A DNA stretch of 64,000 nt, from the NCBI GenBank assembly GCA_963402885.1, contig OY727094.1:2482501-2546500 (forward strand). The letters run 5' to 3'. The position numbers and the translations under genes were made by a program. Positions 1 to 16,000 of this stretch are shown here, piece after piece. The first letter of the stretch is position 1. Each line of letters begins with the position of its first letter. The notes beneath the pieces are model-generated. The model searched no databases, was not told where the DNA came from, and was given only the letters and a program-made list of their open reading frames with translations. This DNA comes from Antedon bifida. Lineage: Eukaryota > Echinodermata > Crinoidea > Comatulida > Antedonidae.

Positions 1-402
1 GCTTTAAGACTGACATATTAATTGTTATTGATGATTGACAGGTAAAGATGGAAGGGTCCCGTCAGAGTGTGAACACACATGTTAGGTGATGTCAACACTC
101 ATCTTTATTATCTCACCTATTGGGCAATACATTTTTTTTCATCGAATGCCATAGAGATCTTCGTAATAAATAGGGTTCAAAATTGTGATATTTTCTGCAG
201 AAAAGAAACTGGTAACTTTAAAAAAAAACTCATAAAATAAAAAGCATTAATTTCAGTAAATAATACTTAATAGTGAAGCATAAAATAAAGGTGTAGTAAG
301 TTAAATAAGCATGTTTGGAAAAAAAATAATTTAAACAAAATAATAATAATTAATCTTCAACACCAACTGTTTTGCATTAATATATAATCTAGATTTGCTT
401 TA

Positions 403-541
403 AGCTCTGTCTACATTATCAAACTAGTTTGACAAAAAGAGGTGATATGCCCAAATATGGTAGTGACATGACATCATCGTGTCCATATATGGGCACATCA
501 CATTTTGTTGTCACATAAAGGCTGATAGTGTAGACAGAGCT
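403..541. mobile_element. TWA foldback MITE, copy 1
   Basis: Ends AGCTCTGTCTACA and TAGACAGAGCT. Left flank TTA, right flank ATA, so the duplication is imperfect. Lies in the KSR intron after exon 6. Confidence 0.9.
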
Positions 542-755
542 ATAGTATGTACGCAAAAATATCTTTCTTTTGTCTATATAGGGTAAGCCATGCATGTTAA
601 ATATATTCTAAAATATCATTTTTAATCAACCGTTGCATGCCATGTCAAATCCATATAAAAAGTATTAAGAAATGGAACGCATAATCTTGAGAAAGCATGT
701 TTTATTTTTTTTGGTTTAAGAGAGAGATTAATGAAAAAATGTTTTATAAACCCAT

Positions 756-901
756 TTTAGAACCCATATTAAGGAAACGCAATAGGGACCACACAAAGTG
801 TTCCCTTAATAGGAGTTGACCATAGTGCTAAAATATAGCTTGCCCTTTGTTTCACAGGGAGGTGTCCCCTAATAGGGGTGTTTCAATATAGTGGTTCTAC
901 T
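756..901. mobile_element. CAGTAGAACC MITE, degraded
   Basis: AGAACCCATATTAAGG at the left, AATAGGGGTGTTTC then GTGGTTCTACT at the right. KSR intron. Confidence 0.65.
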
Positions 902-1039
902 TATAATAGTACAGATACAGATTAATTTATTTCATCCTCATTCTTTATTTACATGGTCGCAGTTTAGTAGATGAAAAAAAAACGTAGTTCTACAATGAAA
1001 AAGTAATTCTATAATGTGATGAATGAATATTTGTCATAC

Positions 1040-4000
1040 CTGTGTTTTATAGAATGTGCCATATTGCAATTTATCCGTCTAGTCCGTGGGACTGTTAAAG
1101 AATCTGCAAAAGAAATATGTTTTTAGGTAATACAGATTCATTTACAAGTGTCCCTAATGGTCTCAAAAAGAGGATGGGATTGGTTTAAAAGTCCTACCTC
1201 CATATTCTAAATAGTAAGCTTTCGTTGCAGTAGACAAATGGTAACGAAATATACCAATTTGCTCTATAGCAGATATTTATATTCTAATTTGACCTCCTAT
1301 CACACTCTATTGCTAGTCAGATACGAAAGGTCATAGTTTGTCTACAAAACAGTGGCCTAGGATGGTGTAGGCAAAGTTTACAGCTTTCTCTCTCTGCCAG
1401 TGAAATCAATTATTGCAGGTGACTATTGTGTTTTGTAATCCAATGAGAAGCGTTCTAATATAGACATTCGGTTGGTGTCTTAGGAGGGTCCTGTGTCACC
1501 AACACTATGTTATGCTATACAGTAGATCTGCCCACAGCACTTGCTTGAAATTTCTAGTTAGATATTTAATACCTTAGCAGCTGCAAAGAACATGATGCAA
1601 AGGAGAAAATATGCTTTCAAACACTATATGTAGTTGCTTACTTGATTTTGCTACATCCGACTGTCGACCTGGTGAACACTTTCTAGGTGAAGTCTGTCCG
1701 CTGCCAGAGTCGGATTCGTCTTCCGATTTCAACCTGCTTACAATAGCTTCACAACTGCTGCCGGGGGATACTATCTCCGAACGTACTCTTTGCGTCCTAC
1801 TGTAAAACATGGGATTAGGTGATGAAGATTACATGGATTTAGATTATTTATCTTTGGATTTAGAATACTGTCAATGTAGTGAGTGTCTTATAGGATAATA
1901 TTATTTCGGCCTTAAGCTCTATCTACATTATCAAACTTTATGTGACAAAAAAATGTGATGTGCCCATATATGGATATGATTATGTCATATCACTACCATA
2001 TTTAGGCATATCATTATCATTTAGGCACATCACATGTTTTTTTGTCAAACTAGTTTGATAGTGAAGACAGAGCTTTATGTACTACATAGTTCTTTTTAAA
2101 CATTCATGTACTGTACTAATCTACAAACTAGATCCCTACTTAAGATATTTAAGTCGAAGCAAGTCACAGAGATGATCTTACTATTATTAGTTACAATTAG
2201 CTAAAGTTACATAAAGTATTTTGGTTATCTAACTTGCAATGTTATATGCTGATGATATCATATGACCAGCACTAAGTCGCCTCTCCCATGACTTGATACT
2301 GTGAATCTTACACGTGCCGTTTTATTGCAAAATCACCATATGTGTACGAACAGGAGTTTGAAAAATCGTTAGTATAGCATTCGTTAAAAAAAAAACACTA
2401 GTGGAATTTTCAAATATTATTTCCTTTATAAATATTCATTTTTTCTAATTAAATATTCATATTTCCTGGTAAAATATTCATATTTCCTGATTAAGTATTC
2501 ATATTTCCTGATATTTAGAAGGTCAAATACAGTTGTTGAAGTACTGTAGTAACAACATAAGTATTTTATAATTTAACGAAACATAAAGAAACCGAGATGA
2601 AGTAATGAAAAGTAGAGAAAGGCACTTTTATTTGTTGTTGTAGATGATGTATGGTTATCAAATAAAAAACCAGGCAGATAGGACTTAAGTCCCGCTATAA
2701 CAGGCACCAAAAAAGTCTTACCTTGGCAAACTTGAAGAGCCGTCTAGGATAATCCCATGCACATTAAAAACTTTTTTATTTGGAGGTGGTGTGCCTTTCG
2801 TTTTTGTCCTTTTAGAAGTTGGTGTTAAAGGAAGGTTAACAGACTCCAACTTTTTAGGATGATAGTCCGTTGGGGGCGGTGTAAGAGGCACACGATGATT
2901 GTCCTGGATAATATCCGAACTAGACGATGATACTGATGGTCTTTTTTCATGTTTGTTCTCAGTTAATTCAGTATCACTATCTGAGGGACTACCTGAATCT
3001 AGGTTCGTCATTTTTAAGTTTTTGGTATTTTCACCACCTTGTAAATTTGCTGAAAAATAAAAAATTATTATTATCATAACTATCATAACTTGTTAACCAT
3101 TATTTTGTGCTATTTTATAACGCTGTGATAACACAGCCTTGTATATATTGTTAATAATAGGTAAATACATTGAAATGAATTTATAAATAATTTGTTTGTC
3201 AAAACTTGAAACCCACACCTAACCCTTTAGTGGTTTTTCTCAAAATTCTCTTAATTTAAATAGTAAAACCTGGGACTTTAGTTTTGATATATTATTAAGC
3301 AATCTTCCTGGAATATTGATTGAAGTAAAGTTGATTTAAGCAAATGTTTTCATCTAGTAGTAAAAGAAAGCTAGGCCTAAATCGATCTTTTCTTCTATTA
3401 CTTAGGCTTGGTTCCCACTGGCAAGGCAACGTAACCTACGCAACATAAGAAATTGCCCTTCCATCCACTTGTGATTACGCAATACAACGCGTTCTAGTGG
3501 AAACCAAGCTGTATGTTTGCACTGAAGAACCCACCTGTAAGAAGGCTTGTTGATGCCAAAACAAGTCTGACAAAAATAAATAATTAGGATTCTTACCTTT
3601 GTATGCCTTTTTAAGGTTCTTTATGGCATAGCTTAGTCTTAGTATATCATTATCTGAACAATCGTGATTCTTGAGTAATTGCCTCATTTCTGAATCTTGA
3701 ATATCTAAGAGTCCTTTCAAAGTTCCATATGGTTGACTTAATTTCTTTAAAGAATACAAAAGTAATATAAAACATTAGAAAGTGCTTATGATACAACTGT
3801 ACTAATAAATAATTAAATAGTAAATTCAGTAATGTAGTTCACAAGAACTAAAAGTGGTGTGAATGTCGCAAGAAAAGGGAACAATCTCTGTTCAAGCCAC
3901 TGGGTTGTCAAAGGCCTATGCGAAAAAGTGGTCAGGTTGAAACCTAATACCAACCATACTGGTGGCACTCGTATACTGAATACTCAGTACAAAGATACTT

Positions 4001-7000
4001 CGTAGTATACAATTATCAACATGTTGGTGCAGTACCTGCTGCTTCCTTAGATTCGACCCCAACCCTAACCGACATAAGTGGTGGTATACAGGTATGAACC
4101 GCAGGAGGTCATGGGTTTGAGTCCTACTTTTTTTGTATTGTTCTCAAATATATTGAGTATAAAAAGTACAACACTGTAGATAGGTAGGGCAAAACATCTG
4201 CCCAAATACTTAGCTCACTGACACAAAAGCAAAGCAGGTAATGTACTGATTTGCATACAGTACACGTACTCATGTGCCAGCCGATTCTCGGTACTGTATC
4301 TATTTCCGAAGTATCATATATTTGGTAATACAACATCACATGTGTATCACATGTATCTAGAGTAACCTAACCTTACATGATACAGGCACCAGATGTGATG
4401 CTGTATTACTAATGATGCCAGTATCCTAAAGGCAGGAGGTAGGGAAGGGGTGGTAAATTAGGTTAATGCAGTATTTGCATAACCTATTGTTTCTAAGTTA
4501 TTAATTTTTATAATATCAATATTGACATCAGTTTAAGTTGCGTTTGGTGGTTTTAGACAGTTAACATAACAATTATTAATATTCAATATTATACAAGTAT
4601 ATTGAAGCAGTTACCTGTATACCAGGATTGTTAAAACTGGTTATCTTTCCCAGGTACCACTTATAATTTTAATTATTAACTTGATGCCTGGATAGCAGCA
4701 GGACACCACTAAATTTATATTATCTATTGCATAATAGCTGAATATATAAACATTTTGTTTTTGCATAATTCTTGTTAATATTCGATCAAATCATTATTAA
4801 AATCAATCAATTAAAAACCAAGGACTAACATTTCAATATTCTCCATATTAATAACATTATTGTTGAGTATAACATATTTTTAATTACTTTTCCAGGGTAG
4901 CTTGATGACAATCATTATTGACTGTTGCTAGGTAACGTCCAGGGTAGTGAAAATATTGAGCTAAACAAGGATATCATCAAAAACCAAGAATATTCTGATG
5001 TCAATTCTTAGAAGGAAATCATTGAATTAAATGATTCAATATTATTTGGAAATTCTTCTTAGTAGATATTTGAACAGTGACACTAGCTGGCATTGTAAAC
5101 ATGGCCTGACACCAATATTTTTATATATTTGAAAAATGTTTTCATCAAGGTTTTGTTTCAAAATTAAATTTAATATATTGGGTATGAAGACAAAAAGAGA
5201 AAACCTACAGATATCATGGTTGATTTGCTAAAAGTGGGTAGTGTATTATTTTAAGTGATTTGCATAATGAATTATGAAAAAATTGATACTTCTATTTTTG
5301 GAAATTCCTACTATATTAAATACAAGCATTGTACAGTATATTCTTCTATTAACATTTACCACTTTTATATTAAATCAACAAAATTATGCAATATATGCAT
5401 TTATTTTCTATGGAGATGCATTGTTCCCCCATCACAATTAATGCAATTTTCCCCATGCTATAAACGCAATCTTCTCCGTGCTATAAACGCAATCTTCCCC
5501 ATGCTATAAACGCAATCTTCCCCTTGTTACTAAAATAGCTACTGTACCTAGCACCTTTACCTGAACAACATCATACATACATACAGGGTAGCAATATCTA
5601 ATTCTAATAGTAAAACATTCCTTGCATTTATTAAATTAATTAAATCTGTTGTTAAGCTCTGTCTACACTACTATCAAACTAGTTGGACAAAGAAAGTGTG
5701 GTGTGCACAAATATGGTGGTGATATACCCAAATATGGTAGTGATATGACATCATCATGTCTATATTTGGACACTTTTTTTGTCACATAAAGTTTGATAGT
5801 GTAGAAAGAGCTTTATTACAGTACAATATAGTGACAATACTACATACAGTAGTTCATACTGTGGTTGTCTGTTGTGGGTCATAGAGGTCAACTCCACTAT
5901 GCAATGACGCATATCTTTAGCCATACGATTTCTATCAAGGGTCGATGATGATATGTGAAAAATAGCACCCTCAATGATTGTAAAAATGTAAGAAACGATA
6001 CCTTATCACCACCAGTTAATATTATATAGTTATGATATTTATAACATGAAATTACTTTTAGATGATATGCAAGTGGATTTTTGTTGGAATTTTGAGTTTT
6101 CAGTACAATTTGTATAACATATTATAATTTTTTCAAATGTACTATTTTTTATTTGTTTTAATTGTGTTTTATCGTCGTATAATTGAATGGAATAAGTTAT
6201 AATTTTAAAACTTCTATAAAACCAAATATCACACTGTAGAGTAAATATAAATTTAATAATTATTAATATTAAATACTCCTTTAAAAATAATATAATAAAT
6301 ATTATATATAATATAATTTTTATGACATTACTACTAGTATAAGAGGAACATTTTTATGAATGCAAAAATAGGCACACCTTAACACTAGTAGTAGGTATTA
6401 AGCAAGCATTTAAATGGATTTTAAGGGTTGTAGTAGCCTTTATCAGTGTCACTTCCTTTGAGAGTAGGCCTACCTAGTACAAGAGTAATTACTGTACTGT
6501 ACACCAACAAAGGTACATTCTGTGTTGTTATGAATGTACAAATTGGCACAGGCACACCTCTCACAAGTAAATGGACTTCTAATGGGAATATAGAGATCAA
6601 ATCGCAATGTCACTCAAAGGTCACACTCAGGTCATATGAAATTAAAACCCAGTGGAACAACCCAATTCCTTAGTATTATTCAAGTCTAGAGTTTACTACA
6701 ACAAAGAAATATTTTTTAGTAAAAGATTTAGATCAAAATTCAATTTGAAGATTGAATGTGTTAACGCTTCATCAAGCAATGAGGGTATTGACCTTTTATA
6801 TTTTCATTAATTTTTTTTGCGATGACAAAATGTGCATAACCAATCGGAGATCAGAAATTTTTTATTTGCATATTATTATTAGGGTTTATCCACTGTACGA
6901 GCAAGAAATATGGAAATATTTAATTGAGAAGAAATAGTCAAAAAATTTTGAAAATGAAATGGTTTTAATTAACTAAAGTAGCTAGGGGACACCTTCAATA

Positions 7001-10000
7001 TCTAAAAAAGTGTTCTCTTCATAGGGATGTCCTCTGAATAGGGATTCTCCCTGAAAAGGCGTATCCTCTTCATAGGGATGTCCCCTGAATAGGGGTGTCA
7101 TCTTCATAGGGGCACTTCCTGAATAGGGGTGTCTCCTAAATAGGGATGTCCCCTGAATAGGGGTGTCATCTTCATAGGGGCACTTCCTAAATAGGGATGT
7201 CTTCTAAGTAGGGATGTCCCCTAAATAGGGGTATCATCTTCATAGGGGCACTTCCTGAATAGGGATGTCTCCTAAATAGCGATGTCCCCTGAATAGGGGT
7301 GTCATCTTTATAGGATGTCTCCTGAATTATAGGGGTGTCTTCTAAATAGCGATGTCCCCTAAATAGGGGTGTCAACTGTCATCCTCATATTGGGCGTCTC
7401 CTGAATAGGAGGGTTCTACACTTTATGCAAAATGTTGTAACTACAAAATGTAAATACAACAAACAATAAATGCAATGATTTCACATCCAGGGTGTTTTGT
7501 TTGCAGTACTACCATGCAAATTAGTCTGCATTTTCAATACAATTAATCTCACTGTCTCAAAGCTGCAAACAGGAAACCGACTCATTCTGTTTCATCGTTT
7601 GAAACCCTGGAAAATTATGGATAATAAGTTGGATTTTGGCCAAAAACTCTTGCTTAACTAGATCATTGTAAGCTTACAGTTAAAACAGAGACTTATCCAG
7701 GGTCTGCACATTCTGAGAGTTTACATTAATAACATAGTGATCAATATATAAAGATATTATTAGTTGCAAACTGCTAGATAACGTGTGTACAAGCAGTTTG
7801 AACATACAAGGAAAAGATAGGTCTATTTTTAATTAATGTGTTAGAATTGTTAATTGAAATAAAAAACTGAAAAGTGTTAATATTAAGCAATAAAACAATG
7901 GTAATGGTATGGGAGGACAGTTCCACACTTACAAAACCCAGGATATTGGGTTCAAATCCATCACAGAACAGGATTTATAACTAATTTCTGATGTCATACC
8001 CTGAAATCAGTTTGGAAAACTAACTTGTTGTTTAATAAAGCTGAGCTGGGCATGTTTAACAAAATAAAAATTAAAGTAGAAAATTTCTGATTTAAAAAAA
8101 AATAAGTATCATCTACCATCTGAATTTATACAATGCTTTAATATCAAGGATAAAATATTTAGTAGCCTGCATTGATATGATAGAGAATATCATCATCATG
8201 ACAAAATAAAAACCAGGCATCAAGTGTCATTGAAATATTACTGGCATAAGTCGGTTGTTCTATCCAGGTACTGTGTTATAAATTCATATTCATAACACTT
8301 AATGTAACTTAACCCATTTTTTATTTCATTTTACATCCAACAGAATTATTGGCTTAGTAAAGATTTGATATATTTTTTAATATTATGGAAAAAAAGAAAT
8401 TGTGTGATTGGAATTATACTTAAACCATAAATATGTTGAGTACTGTGCATATTCAGTGGCGTAATGGCTATCAGCGTTCACTGGTTAAACCAGGGGCCCG
8501 GAAGTTACAGGGGTCCCTGAGCAGCACCCAGAGGATAAAACAGGCATTAAAAAATGTTGAAAAAAGCTAAAAACTCTTTGAGGCCTCTAGTGTAGTAAGG
8601 CACTTAGGGTCCTTAAACCAGGGGCCTTTACGCCACTGTACTAGTACATATTGGCCAGTTTATAACCATAGCTACTGTAGGCTATAACTTGGAATGGACA
8701 GCCTTGAACATTAACAATTGTATAACGATTGTGAATGTGAGATGGGTTTTCTGAGGACATACAATTGGTTCTGTGGTAACAACAGTAATTTTCAGCTTTG
8801 ATTTCAACTACTACTTCCATTCCTATTTGGAAAAACCCATCATGTTTTTTTTGTTGTTTTCCTATCACTTACCAAGAAATGATCTCTGACCTATAATTTC
8901 TATTGACCTTTGGTTATGTTAATACTGTAGATTTCAAACAAAACATCTAGCTTTATAACACTGTACAAATTCAGTTAGACACAAAGCCAAAAAATACAGC
9001 AGATTCATTAAACAAAATCAATCTGTTTCACGCATACATTAACAATTGTTTAACGAATCTATTGTAGCAACAGCTGAGTACTTTTGTCTGCAAATGGTAT
9101 GTCAATTAAACACATGGAATTATCAAAGAATGGGAACAAAAGTCTAGACAATACATGATCCAACTTGCGATAACCCACAAATGCGTTAAAACATCGGACG
9201 CGCATTACACACCTTTTGCATAATTAATGGTAATAAACAAACGTCACCTGTACTTATCATTATCAGGAGTAAAAACATTAATTAAAAAACCAAAAGTGGT
9301 GTTGGTAGTCTTAAGTGCTAGTTTACCTCAATAAACCGATATTAGCCTATTCTCTTCGAGAAGAGAGGGACAACTCTTTTTTTAAAACTAAACACCCCTA
9401 TCAGATAATGGTACATGGTACAAATCTGCCCTCAAGTGGGAACATCCCAACACACAACCATCATTCATTGATGATACTTGGATATTGATAATGAAGTTCA
9501 ACATATATTTATTTAATGATGGCATTTAAAATTGATCACATTCATAATTTCTTAATGAAAAACGTCACATTTTAATTGACGTAAAAGTTCTTAGGCTAAT
9601 TTGTTAAGTTAATAATGTATAGCTGAGGAACTTTGTAGATAACTACAGGAAGCGTGGTATGCAATAGGTCACTTTAAACAGAAACACCAAAAGGTGGGTT
9701 CCAAGTTGATCTAAGTCGGCCCAAATAAGAGCCTTGGTTCATTCAACGGTATCTGACCAGTTTGCCGACTCCCAGTTTGCCGACTCCCAGTTTGCCGACT
9801 CCAGTTTGCCGACTGGCTATGTAAATGGTGTATCAAATAGCCTAGTTGGCACACGGAAAAACCACATTGCCGACAATAATAAAACTATGAAAAATCATAC
9901 TTTAATCAATGGTTTCTATTATTACCCGAGATACCTTGGTGTTTTGAAATGTTTTTTTCATACGCAAAAACGAAACAATCACACGCACGAACCTTATTAA

Positions 10001-13000
10001 GTCAGCGATCGCTAGGCCACCTAGGCTAGGCCTAGCTAGCTAAGCTATACAAAAATCTAATTCATATCCTACAGTACAGCAGTTTTATCTATACAGTACC
10101 TGGTATAAATTTAAAAAGGTGCAAAAACTACTACTGTACCCTTACTGTATAGTACATTAGGCTTTTATAATATAAGTTACATTAAATATCAGAAAATGAA
10201 CAGTAATTCTGGTCTTAATAAGTACACATTGTTTTAATAATAATATGTCTTCCTCTCTTTGGCTTTTATGCCTTGTTTTACACCATCAGAATAAGTAGCT
10301 TAGTTGGGCTACTAAATATAGCGCAACATACATTTTTTAGTGGAAATCTTAAAAACAATATTTTTCTATTTAACAGTTAGTAAATAGACGCATTCCATGA
10401 AACAAAATTTCATACAGAAAACAACAACAACAAATCTAGTTTACTTTATCTAATAAGTTCTTCATTGGTAGCTGAGTCATAGGCCAAATGGATTGGAATG
10501 TTGGTATGACTAAAGGTAGCATTTAAATAGTACTCCACCTTCAGCTCTTCTGGATTGTCTCGTTTTGTTCCTTACTGTTTACAAATATATTCATATAACA
10601 ATGACACCTACATTTTTGTCATTCCATGTAGTAAATATTACTGCTTTCGTGGATAAACACTGGGTTTATCGCAACTTATTCACAACACTCTGCTTTAAAG
10701 ACAAACACAAAGCATTGTATTGGTGGTGGCATTGTAGTAGGGCAGATTGAAATCAGCACTTGGACACTCACTCAGTGACTGACAGTGACATCCTATTTTC
10801 TATTGAATTATTATGCCTGTTGGTACAATAAACTTTAAGGTTCTCTAAAATATATTCCAAAATTGAAAATTATGGATCCTACTAGAGAAAAATAATATGA
10901 TGTGACACTTTGAATAATTGTATTTGTTTGTTTTTCATTTATCTGTTTTTGTATATCTCAGAGCAAACATAATTTCTATGTATATTTTATATGCAAATGA
11001 CAATAAATGAAAGTAATTTCCCACTGATGAATGATTTCTTTCGTAAATAGTATAAGCCTTGCTTAGACCATGGAGTAATACTGAAACCCTGTGCTTTGAC
11101 TTAAAAATATAGAATTCAAATAATTCAATAAATGACATGAATTATAACAAACATTATTAACTAGCAATAGTACACTACACTGTGTACAGTAGACAATATT
11201 TTGGTCACTTAAGTACGTGAACCGGTGTGTGATTGGCCAGCGTTTACAACAGGGTTCTGAAATGATGCGATACCGGTGTTTTTTTGTGTCTGCCTTTTTT
11301 ATTTAAACTTATTTATGCAATTGATTTTGTAACTATGGACGTCCGAATGAATGAATGAATATTTGACTGCGAGTGTTTTGAATTATTTTGTAAACATTAC
11401 CTGCAGTACATCTTTTCGTATATTCACAACACACATCCAGTCTGTAATACTTGGGTATTTCTCTTCTATATTGCTCTCTTGTAAATCTCTACCACTCTTT
11501 ACTATAGCAAGTTGTTTACCAAACATCATTATAAGTTTATTCTGAAATAAAACAATAAAATAAAATAAAGTATGAAATATTCACTTCATATCATAACATA
11601 CCCAGTGTAAATCAAGTTTATTTAAAATGTATTATTTATTTATTAATAAATATTTAAATTAACAATTTTTTCTAAATTTATTAAATTCTGAATACACAAT
11701 TACAGTTACACCAAATCATACTCTTTTTGCATATACTTTAATTGAATGACTCCTGACTTGAAAATGATTGGTACTTTATTATGGGATAGCAATACAGTTA
11801 TAATAAAATATTTTAAGATACAAGATACAAAAGTCGACTTTATTGTCAAAATTTTACAATTTTTTTTATATATTTTATCGGTTTACTTGTGATACTGGGT
11901 TTAAATTAATGCATTTTATTTTCAAAAACAATAGTAAAATCTCAAAATTTAAATTTCTAAGAACAAATATGTATAACAAAAGAATTAAATTGGTTAGTTA
12001 AAGCTTATAATAAGGAAGAAGATATAAAAGAGTGACTACTGAAGAGATGTGTTCTAAGAACAGGAACTGCCTGACCTAAATGATATCTCACTAATCTGGT
12101 TTATCAGTAAAGACAGGCTTTATCAGGCTGCACTGTTTAATAGTATGAATATTCACAATCAATAAAAAGGTCATGTTCAAACTTCACCTCAATAACCTTT
12201 TATTATACTTTTCATATTTTTGCTTCAGATTTTATTAAACAATCTTATTAAAATGGGATAAAAAGGTCATGTTCAAACTTCACCTCAATAACTTTTCATA
12301 TTTTTGCTTCAGATAAACATATCTATTAAAATGGGATAAAAAGGTCAGGTTATTATTTAGAGGGGAAGGTGTTACAAACAAGAGCAGTGACATACAGTAA
12401 ATACTGATATACAGTAATGTGCACTGTATGTAAATCAATGTAATCAAATAGTCAAAGGTATTTCTTTTATAGGTATTACTTACTACATATGACAGAAATA
12501 TTGAAAAACATTTCCACCGCTTAATATGAATTTATTTTTAGATATTTTTTATTGTAAGTTCGTAGAATTGACTCCCCCTAAAAGGAGTGGTAATAATTGA
12601 AGTACATTCAGGGATGTTGTGAATAGCAGGTAATAGGTAAAACCATCCATCTGATGTTAAGCTCTGTCTACACTATCAAACTTTATGTAACAAAAAAATG
12701 ACCATATACTGTACACACATGATGATGTCATATCGCTACCATATTTGGGCACATCACACTTTTTTCTCAAACTACTGTAGTTTGATAGTGTAGACAGAGC
12801 TTAGTTAGTTACACTTTTTAGACATTACTATGAAAAATCAAAACTATAGTTTGCTTCAGTGACAGAAGAGTTTAAAGGTCAAATGACAATGGGGAATACA
12901 CTTAAAATCATGCGCTACACAAAACCTTAGTTAACATGGCCTGCTGAGATAACAAAATCACAGCTGCTCCAACAAACAGGTTTTACATGAACTTATGACT

Positions 13001-16000
13001 TTCCAAGAACTGGCCAGTAGTACTGTAGTCTGTCTTCTTGACACAAACATTCAATATCAATAAATTGTCTGTGAATGTTAAATTGACCAGAAATGTACTT
13101 GGTAAGATGAGTATACCGTGTATAATAAAGCGCAGACTTGTAAGAACCATATTGTAACACAATTCAATTAGAAAAATAAAAGACATCAGGCCAATCACTA
13201 CGAATTCATGTACAGTAGTACGTTGCCACTTTTTTATTTAATTTTCGACCTATTACTTTTGGTACAGTAAAGCAAAGCAGTCATATTTTTTAATCGGGCG
13301 ATACCACTGTCTTGGAGGGGAGTTCAAGAAAAAAAATGTACTTTTCATTATGTTGAAGGGGATAATATCCAGGTAAGCTAGACAAGTAATACACAAAACC
13401 CCACATTTTCCTTTACTGTACGTTACAAAAAAAATCTAAATTATTTTATATAGAATTTCGGACAAAACTTTCCAATTTTTTCAGTCAGCTCAAACTTTTC
13501 CAGTATTGGGAGAGTTTACAAACTGTTCCATTTTCCATTATAAAATACTGTATACACTGATCATACTGCATACTTTCTTCAAAGCAGAAAATGGTGATGA
13601 TGTATTCCAGGCTGTGCTAATGTATTGTGCCATGTTTCCATACTGAGTCATTGATCTTTTAGCTGTTACTGTAGGCGTGACTCACACATATCAATCATTA
13701 CACAAAGTCAGATTCCAAAAATAGCTAACAATGAACAAATGAGACAATATTAACTAAAAAAGATATAATCTATTTCAATATTTTTATAATGACATTATTG
13801 TACATTAATGCTAAATGTATGCTTTACATTAGTGTCATACTGTAGCAGGGCCAAAATTAGGTCAGCACAGTGGGTTTACAATACTGTATGAACAACTTAG
13901 ACTAGAGCTTGGTGGGGCAAAAATACAGGTAATACAATAAAAGGCATTTGGGTGCTAGACCATGAAATTGAATGCATTTGATCAAACATGATAAGGAAGA
14001 AAAACTTTCCACAATAAAGTTCCTATTTTACTTGTCCATTATTATTTAAAAATACAACCTTTATACTGTAAAATGGTACTGTGAGTACAATACAAAATAC
14101 TTATAAATGAAGGTTTGTGTGTTGTTACAGTAAATACAGTATCACCCAGGCAATTCTTTATTACAATTTAATAGTAATTTTATGACACAAAATATGTGCA
14201 TATTATCTTCTTGTTGAATAGCCTGGCCTGGTGATCAGAATACTAAATATATCTTCACCTTATGAACTCTGTTTATTTTATCACATGTAACATTTCACCC
14301 CTTAATAATTATCCTTACACACTAACCATTTACCGTAACCGAATAAAACTCAGGTGCATATGATTACAGTAAAGAAATCTATTTCTTGAGTGACAATATC
14401 AATTAATAAAAAGTTTTAATATTAATATGTTCAAATGTGAACAAAAAAAATTCTATTTTAGCCTACAGTATTTCAACAACGTACTGTAGCTAAAGTAAAA
14501 AAAGGTAAGTTACAATACATCACTCAATTAAAAAAATATGTTTATTTTATATCAGTAATTTTATAAACATATTTTTATTTTTATTATTTCCAGTAGCAGT
14601 ATTAATTGCATCATCCTAATGTATTCATTGTACAATAAATTGGAATAATTATTGTGCGGTATTTCCAAGTGCTGCTTACCTGGTGTTGTCGCCCCTGACA
14701 CTGACAGACAATACCACTGTCTTGGAGGGACGCTAAGGTTTTTTATTACTTGTCAAGTATTGTTCTTCCAGCGGAGGGAAAAGGACCATGTTGGTTTATC
14801 CAGAAAGCTACTGTACATTGGCACGAAATAGATTTTATGTTTTACCGAGAAGCATCCAACAGCACTGTTTACTGTAGGATTTCCTCAGTAAATGTACACA
14901 GTACTGTACAGTATTATTTGTTAGTACTGTACTGTGCAATACTGTACAGTAGGTTTTATTTAATACTGCACAGTAAATACAGTAAGTAAAGCCTAACATT
15001 TCTCTGGCTCTCAGTAGTTATCATAATTATTATTCTATCTTCAGACAATAATTTCAATGAAGTCTGTTCAGTCATCAATGAAATATTATTGACTGGACAT
15101 CTGTAATAATCAGCATAATACCCTGGTCATTCTCAAGCCAGCCTATGTTAATTAGTATTTCTTTCTAGGTCCCTGGGGATGTTGTGTTTGCAGCTTACAA
15201 TATATAGCCTAGGGATGTAGCTAGAGCAGTTATTAGGGGTGGGTGCCAAAAAAGTTACGGTGGGGTACTGTAGGTGCCAAAAAACATTCACATTCAATGA
15301 ACTGCACCAACAGAGGTTTCTTAGTGGGTGATACAGTATGTTGACATTAAGCTGGGTGCAAGACTATACTAGACTGTACTAGTGTAAGTGTCAATTCTCC
15401 CCCACGATTACATTCATGAGTACTGATATACTGTTATCTATTGATATTTAGTGTAAGATAAATTACAGAATACTTGGTAAGCCCAGGGTCCTCAAACAGA
15501 TCCATTGGGGAGTTTATTAAGAAAAAATATGAAGTCACTCTATTACGTGGTTATGACAATTACTAAATATTGTTCTTGATTTCCTAATTTTTTTCATTGT
15601 TTCACAGTTGGTATAATGCCAGAGGGAAATTGAAGGATTAACTATCCAGTATTATATAGCCTTTTAATTTACATATTTGTTCAACCATTGTGTTCTTATA
15701 TTCTAAGATTAACTTCAATTCAATTACATTTTTTAGGGACCAAAAGCTCAAATTAGAGACTAATTAAAAAAACAAAACTTTAAAATCTCAATAATGAAAA
15801 CAAAAAAACATTATTATGCAATCTACAATTACTACTGTATATGTATTAAGCTTGTATACACTATCACACAAAATGTGATGTGCCTATATATGGAAATGAT
15901 GTCATGATCATCACTACTAAATTTGAGCATATCACAACTATATTTGAGCATACTGTACTGAGAGTATCACTACTTTAGAGCATACTGTATCACATATCAC

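Larger units (their letters stand above)
3745..11400 (-). other. KSR intron 2
   Basis: 7.7 kb without coding sequence. Contains a tRNA-derived SINE (4021-4200), a 24-bp tandem repeat (5448-5525), a TWA MITE (5655-5812), a repeat array (6985-7420), a CAGTGGCGTAA element (8454-8638), a 15-bp tandem repeat (9755-9815), and an AGGCCTA cluster near 10010-10035. Confidence 0.75.

Noticed and set aside
7187-7375. 62-codon minus-strand repetitive frame
   Set aside because: Translation of a tandem repeat array; no sign of a gene.
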